Positions 1-7,165 are shown, counted from the first letter of the stretch. The stretch is 10,407 nucleotides of DNA from CAZUVQ01 sp964623915 (GCA_964623915.1 CAZUVQ010000066.1:1-10407); one strand, 5' to 3'. The notes: generated by a model not told the origin, from the sequence alone. Translations and numbers: made by a program.

Positions 1-30
1 GGCTGTGCCCCTCGGTGCTTTTGTAATCAT
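1..30 (-). CDS. hisS: Histidyl-tRNA synthetase, N-terminal fragment (10 codons, runs off left edge)
   Basis: Reading the minus strand from ATG at 30-28 gives MITKAPRGTA before the window ends. The K-A-P-R-G-T string is the characteristic N-terminal start of bacterial HisRS (class II synthetase that charges tRNA-His in the cytosol), where it is normally followed by D and a short loop before motif 1. A strong Shine-Dalgarno, GGGAGGG (minus strand, positions 45-39), sits 8 nt upstream of the ATG, and a sigma-A promoter lies just beyond it, so this is a genuine gene start. The paralogue HisZ can begin similarly, so with only ten residues the choice of HisS over HisZ rests on family frequency. Confidence 0.72.
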   Translation of the reverse strand, partial: MITKAPRGTA

Positions 31-70
31 AAATATAACCCTCCCTAAATTACAAACAACTAATCAATAT

Positions 71-100
71 ATTTTACATCAGTTTTGCTTAAATTGTCAA
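71..100 (-). promoter_or_regulatory. Sigma-A promoter of hisS
   Basis: On the minus strand a perfect -35 TTGACA (100-95) is followed after 18 nt by TAAAAT (76-71, 5 of 6 consensus). Transcription should start near 64, leaving an untranslated leader of about 34 nt, which is too short for a T-box. Confidence 0.7.
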
Positions 101-125
101 GTAAATATTAGGCTTATTGGGTTTA

Positions 126-142
126 TTAACATAAAAGTAACA
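126..142 (-). promoter_or_regulatory. Possible WalR box upstream of hisS promoter
   Basis: Minus strand reads TGTTAC-TTTTA-TGTTAA, a match to the published WalR/YycF consensus TGTWAH-N5-TGTWAH. It lies about 25 bp upstream of the hisS -35, beyond the position where WalR-type activators usually bind. The consensus is degenerate and the DNA AT-rich, so a chance match is quite possible. Confidence 0.3.
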
Positions 143-150
143 AAGTGACT

Positions 151-181
151 AAAAAAGCATCGACTTGGTCGATGCTTTTTT
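151..181 (-). terminator. Intrinsic terminator of the EF-G-like gene
   Basis: A perfect inverted repeat: GCATCGAC (157-164), a 3-nt loop, then GTCGATGC (168-175). It is flanked by six A on one side and six T on the other, so both strands show hairpin plus U-tract. It lies 11 bp past the stop of the minus-strand EF-G-like gene and separates it from hisS. No gene on the plus strand ends here, so the minus orientation is the functional one. Confidence 0.9.
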
Positions 182-192
182 CTATAATAAGC

Positions 193-2262
193 TTATTCAG
201 CAGCTTCTGCTTTAGCTTTTTCAATTATTGCTGCCGCCACATTTGAAGGAGCTTCTTCATACCTTATAAACTCAAGCTTAAACTTTCCTCTTGCCTGTGT
301 CATTGAACGAAGGTCAGTAGCGTATTTATTCATTTCACTCAAAGGTACTTCCGCTTCAACAAGAGCAAGACCGCCGCCTATGGGGTTCATACCGAGGATT
401 CTTCCGCGGCGTTTATTAACATCACCGACAATATCTCCCATGTATGATTCAGGAACTGTAACCTCAAGTTTACCATACGGTTCCAAAAGAGCTGGGTTTG
501 CCTGTTTTAATCCCTCTTTATAAGCCTGTGAAGCCGCAATTTTAAATGCCATTTCCGAAGAATCAACAGGATGGTAAGAACCGTCAACAAGAGTTGCCTT
601 GAGATTTACAACAGGGTATCCTGCGAGAACTCCATGATGTATACTATCACGAAGGCCTTTTTCAACTGCCGGGAAATAGTTCTTGGGAACTGCGCCTCCG
701 AATACTTTTTCCGCAAATTCAAGGTCTTCCTGTGTGCCGGGTTCAAATTCAATCCAAACATCACCAAACTGGCCATGACCGCCGGACTGCTTTTTGTGCC
801 TGCCCTGAACTTTAACCTTTTTACGGATTGTCTCTCTGTAAGGAACCTTTGCTTCTATAAGATTTACAGAAACACCGAAAGTGGATTTTAAGCGGCTGAC
901 AATAACATCAATATGCTGTTCGCCTATGCCGGAAATTACCATTTGCCGTGTTTCAGTATTATTTGTAATAACAAAAGTAGGATCGGCTTCTTCGAGTTTA
1001 CGAAGACCTGAAGCAATTTTATCTTCATCTCCCTTTGCTGAAGATTCAATAGCCATTGTAAGATTAGGTAAGGGGAAATTAATACCCTCAAGGGAAATAT
1101 TGGAGCCCGTCGCACAGAGCGTGTCTCCTGTAACAGTTGCACTAAGCTTTGTTACAGCTCCTATATCCCCGGCTAATACTTCACCGGCATCAATCTGTTT
1201 GTTGCCTCTCAGATGGCAGATTTTACCGACTTTTTCATTTGTATCTTTTGTTGAGTTATATACTGTTGAATCAGATTTCAATGTTCCGCTGTATACACGG
1301 AACAGAGACAATTTACCAACAAACGGGTCAGCAATAGTCTTGAAAACCAGGGCAGCAAGAGGTCCTTGCGGGTCAGCTTTCAGTGATATTTCATTTCCCT
1401 TGTTTGTTGCCTTTATTTCACCTGCATCTAGTGGAGTTGGAAAATAATCTGAAATGGCATCCAATATTGGGTTAATGCCGAGGTTCATAGCAGCCGAGCC
1501 AACATATACAGGTACAATTGCGCCATCCCGAACACCTTTTTTTACAGCCGAGGATATTTCCGCATCTGTAAATTCTACTCCGCTGAAGAATTTCTCCATA
1601 AGTGCTTCATCAGTTTCAGCAATAGCTTCAATCAACTGGTCACGAACTGATGTAACTTCATCCGCCAATGAATCAGGAATGTCACCCTCAACAGCTTTTG
1701 CACCGTCAAATTTATAACCCTTCTGTTTTACAATATCAACATAACCTGTAAGCTTTCCGCCTTCATTTATCGGGTACTGAAAAGGTGCTACGGATGTACC
1801 AAAAACCTTTTTGAGGCTGTCTAAAACTGCATTAAAATCAGCATGTTCATCATCCATCTTATTGACAAAGAAAGCTACGGGAACTTTTCTTTCCTTTGCA
1901 TACTCCCATGCATGCTCAGCACCGACAGCTACGCCGGAACGACCGCTTATAAGTATTAGAGCCGCATCTGCAACGCGAATACCTTCTATCGCTTCACCTA
2001 CGAAATCAAAATAACCGGGAGTGTCAATAAAGTTTATCTTAACACCGTTCCATTCAACAGGAGCCATAGTGGTGTTAATTGAAATATTTCTCTTCTTTTC
2101 TTCGGGATCATAGTCACATACTGTTGTTCCGTCTGTAATCTTTCCCAGACGGTCAGTAGCTTTTGAATTAAATAAAGCCGCTTCTGCAAAGGAGGTTTTG
2201 CCCACTCCGCCGTGACCCATAAGGCACACGTTTCTAATTTTGTCAACTGAATATTTGTTCAT
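193..2262 (-). CDS. Elongation factor G-like GTPase (EF-G2/FusA2 type)
   Basis: A 689-residue translational GTPase with full EF-G architecture. The G domain carries P-loop GHGGVGKTS (16-24), G3 DTPGYFDF (80-87), G4 NKMD (134-137) and G5 GSA (near 256). Domain II starts around 300. Domain IV contains the glycine-rich GGHGQFGDV (494-502) and the tip segment DGSYHPVDSSEMAF (560-573). Domain V has YMGDIVGDVNKRRG. Length is normal for EF-G (about 690). It is not the housekeeping FusA: the P-loop is GHGGVGKT rather than AHIDAGKT, and the catalytic His of DTPGHVDF is Tyr here, both typical of the EF-G2-like subfamily. A mycobacterial member is reported to bind GTP with little ribosome-stimulated hydrolysis. 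No str-operon neighbours (rpsL, rpsG, tuf) are present. The start is ATG at 2262-2260, because AGGGGG ends 6 nt before it; another ATG six bases upstream directly abuts the Shine-Dalgarno. The cellular role of this subfamily is poorly defined. Confidence 0.9.
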   Translation of the reverse strand: MNKYSVDKIRNVCLMGHGGVGKTSFAEAALFNSKATDRLGKITDGTTVCDYDPEEKKRNISINTTMAPVEWNGVKINFIDTPGYFDFVGEAIEGIRVADAALILISGRSGVAVGAEHAWEYAKERKVPVAFFVNKMDDEHADFNAVLDSLKKVFGTSVAPFQYPINEGGKLTGYVDIVKQKGYKFDGAKAVEGDIPDSLADEVTSVRDQLIEAIAETDEALMEKFFSGVEFTDAEISSAVKKGVRDGAIVPVYVGSAAMNLGINPILDAISDYFPTPLDAGEIKATNKGNEISLKADPQGPLAALVFKTIADPFVGKLSLFRVYSGTLKSDSTVYNSTKDTNEKVGKICHLRGNKQIDAGEVLAGDIGAVTKLSATVTGDTLCATGSNISLEGINFPLPNLTMAIESSAKGDEDKIASGLRKLEEADPTFVITNNTETRQMVISGIGEQHIDVIVSRLKSTFGVSVNLIEAKVPYRETIRKKVKVQGRHKKQSGGHGQFGDVWIEFEPGTQEDLEFAEKVFGGAVPKNYFPAVEKGLRDSIHHGVLAGYPVVNLKATLVDGSYHPVDSSEMAFKIAASQAYKEGLKQANPALLEPYGKLEVTVPESYMGDIVGDVNKRRGRILGMNPIGGGLALVEAEVPLSEMNKYATDLRSMTQARGKFKLEFIRYEEAPSNVAAAIIEKAKAEAAE

Positions 2263-2286
2263 ATACATCCCCCTCTATTCAAATAG

Positions 2287-2330
2287 AAAAAAAGTTGTGA
2301 TCAGCACCCAAAATAGCCGATACACAACTT
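2287..2330 (-). terminator. Terminator-like hairpin in the EF-G-like leader (attenuator or end of the Wal operon)
   Basis: On the minus strand AAGTTGTG (2330-2323) pairs with CACAACTT (2299-2292). After a one-base bulge, ATCGGC (2321-2316) pairs with GCTGAT (2305-2300, one G-T wobble), leaving a 10-nt loop. Seven T follow the last C (2293-2287). This is a convincing intrinsic terminator. It lies about 95 nt downstream of the YycI-like stop and only 25 nt upstream of the EF-G-like start. The best promoter for the EF-G-like gene lies upstream of it, so the hairpin either ends the Wal transcript, attenuates the EF-G-like gene, or both. Confidence 0.75.
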
Positions 2331-2332
2331 AT

Positions 2333-2360
2333 ATTATACTACAAAATCAAAATTGGTTAA
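2333..2360 (-). promoter_or_regulatory. Probable promoter of the EF-G-like gene
   Basis: Minus strand: perfect -10 TATAAT (2338-2333), 16 nt downstream of TTAACC (2360-2355, 4 of 6 to TTGACA). The start would fall near 2327, so the RNA begins essentially at the base of the downstream hairpin. The -35 is weak, but no other promoter fits between the YycI-like stop and the EF-G-like start. Confidence 0.5.
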
Positions 2361-2425
2361 ATAATCAAACTATACAATATTTCATAATAATTCTGTGCAA
2401 TATCACCAATAAATCTTGTTTTTTT

Positions 2426-3244
2426 TCATTTTATTATACGTCCGTCATAATAAAAGCTTTTGTTATCGCTTGTTATGATACGATAAGTAGGCACAGCATC
2501 TGCCGAAATAAAGTTAACAAACCCTTCATCTAAAAGTACGGAATAACCGATATAGATTTTTGTAATTGCGACAGGAGTTTTTGGTCTGTCCTCATCTTTT
2601 AGAAAATCCATTAAAATATCGTTTGCAGAACGGACTTCTTTTGCCTGTGCCGTACTTTTGCTGATTTTTAGAAAATAACCGTCTGCTGTAGCAATTTTAT
2701 CCTCAGACATTGTAACAACAATGTTGTAAACAAAAAGCTGGTAGCCTTTGATATAATACGAAAAAATTATTTTTTCGCCCGATATTGCCGGGCGCAGGTT
2801 TTCAGTATAAAAACCCATATCAGAGAGCAGATCCTCAGCTTTTACGGTATGCTTTTGAGAAAGAATCTGAAGGGGCATTACCGCTGAATCCTTATAGTAA
2901 AACCTGCCACCCATTACCCTCAATGTTTTAGTTCCCGAAACAAGATAATCTCCCTTATCATCTTTCGCAAATAAAGGGGCTTCATCTAAAATTAATCCCG
3001 GGTTTTTTATCAGTAAATCAGCAGCATTTTCTATTAATACATTTGCAAGCTTTGGCCTTTCAAAAGGTATCTTACTCTTATCAATACCTATACCGTTCTT
3101 TTCCAGCACATTGGATAAAGACTCAGTAATTGCTTTGTACTCTGCATTTTTGTTAACTTTATTAATTATTATAACAGCAACAAGAAAAACATTTATCACG
3201 GCAAATAATATAATTAAAACGTTTTTAACCTTATACCAGTACAT
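2426..3244 (-). CDS. yycI: YycI-like membrane regulator of WalK
   Basis: A 272-residue protein with a short positive N-terminus (MYWYKVKN) and one transmembrane segment at about 8-28; the rest is predicted to be outside the membrane. In Bacillus, YycI forms a complex with YycH and the sensor WalK through the membrane helices and restrains WalK activity. The C-terminal half fits the family: a K-I-Y-I-G-Y strand and a final element ending in Y-R-I...Y-Y-D-G at the extreme C-terminus. The start ATG overlaps the YycH-like stop (TGATG), implying translational coupling, with GGAGG 10 nt upstream. Sequence conservation in this family is low, so the assignment rests on topology, size, C-terminal pattern and position at the end of the walRK operon. 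Confidence 0.75.
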   Translation of the reverse strand: MYWYKVKNVLIILFAVINVFLVAVIIINKVNKNAEYKAITESLSNVLEKNGIGIDKSKIPFERPKLANVLIENAADLLIKNPGLILDEAPLFAKDDKGDYLVSGTKTLRVMGGRFYYKDSAVMPLQILSQKHTVKAEDLLSDMGFYTENLRPAISGEKIIFSYYIKGYQLFVYNIVVTMSEDKIATADGYFLKISKSTAQAKEVRSANDILMDFLKDEDRPKTPVAITKIYIGYSVLLDEGFVNFISADAVPTYRIITSDNKSFYYDGRIIK

Positions 3245-4731
3245 CAGTTATACACCTCCGTATCATTGTAAATTATATCATCACTTCCACGGAGCTTTGC
3301 ACACCATAAAGTTTTACGTCTGTTTTCCGTGCCGTCTTCAATATAACTCAAATAAATATCCTCAATATATGTTTCTTCCTCTTCGGGAAGGCTTTTATAA
3401 ATTATATCAAGAGCATCTATTGGTGAGGGGCATATTTTTGTTTCGCCGGTGCTTTCATATTTTCGCAGAAGATGCCTATATTTTATTATTTTACCTTTTT
3501 TTATTCCAATTTCTACAGCATGATTCATTTTCCCCGCTGTTTTAGAATTAAGCTTTACAGAAACAGGCTCACCGTCAAAATAATAGTCAAGAGTAAAAGT
3601 ATATTCCCCTGATGCTTTATCCTTTTCAATAAGGTCTGATGTCACAAGAACGCTAAAGGGCTCCCCTGGAGCTACAGAATGCCAAACCTTTTCAGAAAAT
3701 TCAATAGCACTGTTTAGTGTTTCGTAAAGCGAAAAGGGAGCTTCTGATAAAACTATTCCCATGTCCTCATTATCCGCCGTATATTCAACTATACCCTCCG
3801 GATGGATTTTTAGAGTCGAATAGTTTTGTATGCAGTACCTTACGCCCATAGGGTCGGTATAATTTCTTGTTGAACCGGGCGACATATCGAAAGCATTGAT
3901 AGTTCCTATATAAAAGGACTCGTCACCTTTCAGGGGATTAACACTCATTGCAATGGCTGTTTCTGTTTCAGAAGGTGATACAATTACCATAGAGTCCAAA
4001 AAAACCTTCTGAACAACGCCTTCGCCGATGCCAACCTCACGGTTATTTAAGTTCAGTTCAAAAGAATATGAGTATGACTCGTAAGAATTTTGTGTATTTT
4101 TCTCAATTGTTGAACGTATTTCACTGTTCATGGGAGAATCTATGAGATATTTATGTATTACACCATCATTATAGTCCTTGACATAGAGCAAGGAGTTGCT
4201 GTCTTTTTCAGCAGGTGCCACAATAAACTCCTTTACCGCTGATACTTCCCCTTCAAGCCATGTGTTTCTAATGCCCAGTACACCAGCGTAAAGCGCAGGG
4301 GTGTACGCAAGGGAATAATCTACGTAAAGTGAACGCACCTCAGGAATTTCATCATTTCTGAGGATACTGTACCATTCCGATTCATCAACAAAGGCTCTGT
4401 TTAATACATTTGCCGAATCCTTTAATGCATGACAGATAAATTCTTTATACGTATCATGAATAGAGTCAAAAGACATTTCACTGTTATAGTATACCGAGCG
4501 GTCCTCATCACAGGCAAGAACAATTTTTTGCGGTTTTGACAAATTTTCTTTTGGAACGGAATATATATCCTTATGAAAAATTTCCCTTACTATTTGAGTA
4601 TTTTTAAGCATAATAAAAAAATTATAGCCATTAGGCCATAATTCTTCACTGAACCATACATATACAGACATTATTAAACTGCTGAATATAAGACATAAAA
4701 GAATAACTGATTTAGTCCTTCTGTATTTCAT
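3244..4731 (-). CDS. yycH: YycH-like membrane regulator of WalK
   Basis: A 495-residue protein with N-terminal MKYRRTKS, a transmembrane helix at about 8-26 and a large extracytoplasmic part. This is the topology of YycH, which works with YycI to modulate WalK. The C-terminal third (a lone YYFDGEPV strand followed by a basic, repeat-like beta region) resembles the fold shared by YycH and YycI. It is slightly longer than Bacillus YycH (about 455). The start is ATG at 4731-4729, preceded 7 nt upstream by GGGAG; an in-frame ATG 24 nt further upstream overlaps the preceding gene and lacks a good RBS. It begins 17 nt after the upstream gene's stop and overlaps the YycI-like start by one base, so the three small genes form one transcription unit. 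Assignment is mainly by context and topology. Confidence 0.72.
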   Translation of the reverse strand: MKYRRTKSVILLCLIFSSLIMSVYVWFSEELWPNGYNFFIMLKNTQIVREIFHKDIYSVPKENLSKPQKIVLACDEDRSVYYNSEMSFDSIHDTYKEFICHALKDSANVLNRAFVDESEWYSILRNDEIPEVRSLYVDYSLAYTPALYAGVLGIRNTWLEGEVSAVKEFIVAPAEKDSNSLLYVKDYNDGVIHKYLIDSPMNSEIRSTIEKNTQNSYESYSYSFELNLNNREVGIGEGVVQKVFLDSMVIVSPSETETAIAMSVNPLKGDESFYIGTINAFDMSPGSTRNYTDPMGVRYCIQNYSTLKIHPEGIVEYTADNEDMGIVLSEAPFSLYETLNSAIEFSEKVWHSVAPGEPFSVLVTSDLIEKDKASGEYTFTLDYYFDGEPVSVKLNSKTAGKMNHAVEIGIKKGKIIKYRHLLRKYESTGETKICPSPIDALDIIYKSLPEEEETYIEDIYLSYIEDGTENRRKTLWCAKLRGSDDIIYNDTEVYN

Positions 4732-4748
4732 AACAATTCTCCCGAAAA

Positions 4749-5222
4749 TTACCAACCGCCAAACATTGAGTTAAAGCTTGAAGCGTAACCTTTGATACTG
4801 TCTAATGATTCCTGCTTCATAAGAGTAATATCAAAACGGATATTCTGATAAAGAGAATCACCGTACTGGGCCCTTATAAGCAGATAATTTGTGCCTTCCA
4901 AAAGCTCAATATCCCGCACATAAAGACCTGTAGCACCTACACGTGATGTCAATGCATTACCGTAAGAATCTCTAATAATATCAAAAAGACCGGTATTATT
5001 GTTATAACCGTATATGGAAATTTCTATGCCTTCAATGCTTACTGCCGAAATTGTATAAGTCCTTTTTGTGGTAGAAGAAATAGCAGACTCCGGCTTTTTA
5101 ACTACCATAAGCCCTTTAATATTGCCGCCGTCACTTGCATTTACAGATGCAGGTGCAGCGTAACAATTTAATGTTAAAAGCATAGCAAATATTAAAATTA
5201 AAGCAAAAGCAAGCTTTTTCAT
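4749..5222 (-). CDS. Secreted small beta-rich protein in the Wal operon, function unknown
   Basis: I do not recognise this 157-residue protein as a named family. It has a clear Sec signal peptide: MKK, a hydrophobic core (about 4-18), and a plausible signal peptidase I site after A22 or A25. C20 is not in a lipobox (N at -1), so a lipoprotein is unlikely. The mature part has alternating beta-strand pattern from about 54 to 135, including G-L-Y-V-R-D-I-E-L-L-E-G-T-N-Y-L. That resembles the strand-F/G signature (G-x-F-x-x-x-V-x-L-x-x-G-x-N) of bacterial Ig-like beta-sandwich domains. The tail ends FNSMFGGW. It sits between walK and yycH, a position not occupied in the classical operon, with its own promoter and a perfect WalR box upstream. 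RBS AAGGA lies 9 nt before the ATG. An envelope ligand or accessory for WalK/YycHI, or a wall-associated product of WalR control, are both inferences. Confidence 0.85.
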   Translation of the reverse strand: MKKLAFALILIFAMLLTLNCYAAPASVNASDGGNIKGLMVVKKPESAISSTTKRTYTISAVSIEGIEISIYGYNNNTGLFDIIRDSYGNALTSRVGATGLYVRDIELLEGTNYLLIRAQYGDSLYQNIRFDITLMKQESLDSIKGYASSFNSMFGGW

Positions 5223-5282
5223 TGCCCACTATCCTTTCTATATAATATATGTAATAAAAGAGTACATTCATCTTGTAAATAT

Positions 5283-5288
5283 AGTATA
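5283..5288 (-). promoter_or_regulatory. -10 element of internal WalR-type promoter
   Basis: Minus strand TATACT (5 of 6), with no good -35 at 17 nt; the WalR box covers the -35 position instead, as in promoters activated by PhoB/OmpR-class regulators. Predicted start is near 5276, giving a leader of about 54 nt to the secreted-protein ATG. An overlapping alternative is TTGTAA-16-TATATT. Confidence 0.6.
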
Positions 5289-5298
5289 CATCAATATT

Positions 5299-5315
5299 GT
5301 TACAAGACAGTTACA
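5299..5315 (-). promoter_or_regulatory. WalR (YycF) binding box
   Basis: Minus strand reads TGTAAC-TGTCT-TGTAAC, two identical hexamers with 11-bp period. This fits every position of the WalR consensus TGTWAH-N5-TGTWAH established in Bacillus and Staphylococcus. Its downstream edge is 10 nt from a TATACT -10, the spacing expected of an activator box replacing the -35. A further consensus half-site, TGTTAT (5337-5332), lies exactly 22 bp upstream on the same helical face. The cognate regulator gene is in the same window. Confidence 0.75.
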
Positions 5316-5340
5316 TGAGATTTAATATTAAATAACATGT
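5313..5340. repeat. 28-bp AT-rich dyad between walK and the WalR box
   Basis: A perfect 14-bp palindrome, ATTTAATATTAAAT (5320-5333), is flanked at equal 2-bp distance by ACATG (5313-5317) and CATGT (5336-5340), so 24 of 28 bases are symmetric. The dyad overlaps the distal WalR half-site. It may be an operator, or a weak RNA hairpin after the walK stop; it lacks the GC stem of a terminator. Confidence 0.5.
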
Positions 5341-5355
5341 ATCAGATAACTTTCA

Positions 5356-7125
5356 TTACTTGCTGAAAACCGGCATTTCTACTGTGATAGTTGTCCCTTT
5401 TCCGTGAATACTGTCAACTTTTATCGTACCGCCGTGAGCATCAATTATTTCTTTTGCAATGGCAAGGCCAAGCCCTGTACCTCCACGTTGTCTGCTTCTT
5501 GCTTTATCGACACGGTAAAACCTGTCAAACAATCTCTTAATATCTGCTGCCGGAATACCTATTCCCGTATCACTTACTACAAGAATAGCATTTGTGAGCT
5601 TATAATTACAACTAACCTTTATTGTACCATGGTCAGGCGTATATTTTATTGCATTTGTAATTATATTTGTCACAACCTGCTCAAGCCTGTCCTTATCCCC
5701 GAAAAACGGAGGGATTTTGTTAATAGATTCAAATATTAAATCCTGATTGTGGCGGCTTGCCTCAAAAGAAAGCTTTTTGACAATGTTTTCAATAAGACCA
5801 TCGAAAGAAAATTTGGTTTTTATCATTGATTTTTTGTCATAGTCTAAAAGCGAAAGCGTCAGAAGGTCTTTTACAAGCCTTGTCATTCTGTCGGATTCGT
5901 TATTAATAACTTCAAGAAAGTTTGCTTCCATAGAATCTTGCGCAACGTTTTCAAGCAGTGTTTCCGCATAACTTTTTATAGTGGTTATGGGCGTTCTCAG
6001 TTCGTGAGATACATTTGCCACAAATTCACGCCTTGCGTTATCAAGCTTCTGCTGTTTTGTTGTATCCTGAATTACAACAACTACACCATCAGAATTGCTT
6101 CCTTCATTAGCAAAGGGGGCAAAATGAACCTTTAGGTTCTTATCTTCATATTCGGTATCACGCTCAACTGTATTATTAAAATCAAGGTATAGCAAATCCG
6201 CAAGCTTAATTTTGACATTTAAAGACGAAAATATGCTGTCAAAAGTCATTGATTTATCTTCGCTGAAATTCAGGATTTTTTTTGCGGCGGAGTTAATGTG
6301 CATTATTTTTCCGCTGCTGTCAAAGGCGATAACCGCATCCGACATAAAATGAAAAATAGTTTCAAATTTAGTCTTTTCCTTGGCTATTGCAGAAAGGGTG
6401 TTTGCAAGCTCTGCCGCCATGGTATTAAAGGTTACTGTAAGCTGACCTATTTCATCTCGGGACTTCACCTCAAGCTTTTGTTCAAAATCACCTGCCGCAA
6501 TTTTCTCAGCTCTTCTTTTAAGCGAGGCAATAGGTGATATTATAGTTCTTGATAAAAAAAGACCGAGAAATACAGAGATACCCATACCGAGAAACAGCGC
6601 CCAGAAAATAATTGAAAATATATTTCCAAGCAGAGAATAAAGCTCAACTTTTGTATCACTGATGTATATTATATAAGATGGTGTGCTGCTGTCTTTGGGC
6701 AACGGATACGCATAATCCATTATTGAGGCACGTCTGTTAATGCCGTTACCGACCTTGCCTTCCATAGCGGATAGCAAGTTTTGGGTAATCTCAGAATAAG
6801 CATTGTTTTCTATGTCAGAAACATGCAATATCTTCGCATCGGATGCGTTTAAAATATAATATTTACGATAAGTGTCTATCCCAATTCTACCGGTGTAAAC
6901 ATCAATGAGGTTATGCATTTTTAAAACTGCATCATCACCTGTTGCCGCTCCTTCGAGAAGGCGAACGAAATCATCGGTGAAAACCATTTTTTCCATTTGA
7001 TTTGTAAATTCATCGTGATAATAAAAGCTTATGCTGTTTAACAGAAAAGTACCAACCACAATCATAACTGATATAATCAGCAGTACAAAAACAGTAAGCA
7101 CCTTCCACTGTATACTTTTGAACAT
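5356..7125 (-). CDS. walK: WalK sensor histidine kinase
   Basis: A 589-residue membrane kinase with the WalK/VicK layout: TM1 (about 8-30), an extracytoplasmic sensor domain of roughly 130 residues, TM2 (about 165-193), HAMP (about 193-245), a cytoplasmic PAS domain (about 252-355), HisKA with NVSHELRTP and phospho-acceptor H374, and HATPase_c with N-box N491 in TNAIKYTP, G1 DTGIGIP (519-525) and G2 GGTGLGLA (548-555). Bacillus WalK is about 611 residues. All catalytic motifs are intact. It autophosphorylates and passes phosphate to WalR to tune peptidoglycan hydrolase genes. RBS GAGGG lies 7 nt upstream of ATG. The gene follows walR after 82 bp containing a hairpin that could lower its expression. 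PhoR-type kinases look similar, but two TMs with a sizeable sensor domain, the adjacent WalR and the YycH/YycI-like genes favour WalK. Confidence 0.93.
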   Translation of the reverse strand: MFKSIQWKVLTVFVLLIISVMIVVGTFLLNSISFYYHDEFTNQMEKMVFTDDFVRLLEGAATGDDAVLKMHNLIDVYTGRIGIDTYRKYYILNASDAKILHVSDIENNAYSEITQNLLSAMEGKVGNGINRRASIMDYAYPLPKDSSTPSYIIYISDTKVELYSLLGNIFSIIFWALFLGMGISVFLGLFLSRTIISPIASLKRRAEKIAAGDFEQKLEVKSRDEIGQLTVTFNTMAAELANTLSAIAKEKTKFETIFHFMSDAVIAFDSSGKIMHINSAAKKILNFSEDKSMTFDSIFSSLNVKIKLADLLYLDFNNTVERDTEYEDKNLKVHFAPFANEGSNSDGVVVVIQDTTKQQKLDNARREFVANVSHELRTPITTIKSYAETLLENVAQDSMEANFLEVINNESDRMTRLVKDLLTLSLLDYDKKSMIKTKFSFDGLIENIVKKLSFEASRHNQDLIFESINKIPPFFGDKDRLEQVVTNIITNAIKYTPDHGTIKVSCNYKLTNAILVVSDTGIGIPAADIKRLFDRFYRVDKARSRQRGGTGLGLAIAKEIIDAHGGTIKVDSIHGKGTTITVEMPVFSK

Positions 7126-7165
7126 AAAATATCCCTCTTTGCCATACGGTAAGATGTTAAACGTG

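Noticed and set aside
31..70. T-box riboswitch for hisS
   Set aside because: The predicted leader is only about 34 nt, far too short for a T-box, and no T-box core sequence is visible.
881..1447. 188-codon open frame on the plus strand
   Set aside because: It lies wholly antisense to the EF-G-like gene, whose motifs are intact; the product shows no recognisable domain and no RBS was evident.
5160..5222. Lipoprotein signal in the secreted protein (Cys20)
   Set aside because: The residue before Cys is Asn and the -3/-2 positions do not fit a lipobox; a signal peptidase I site after A22/A25 fits better.
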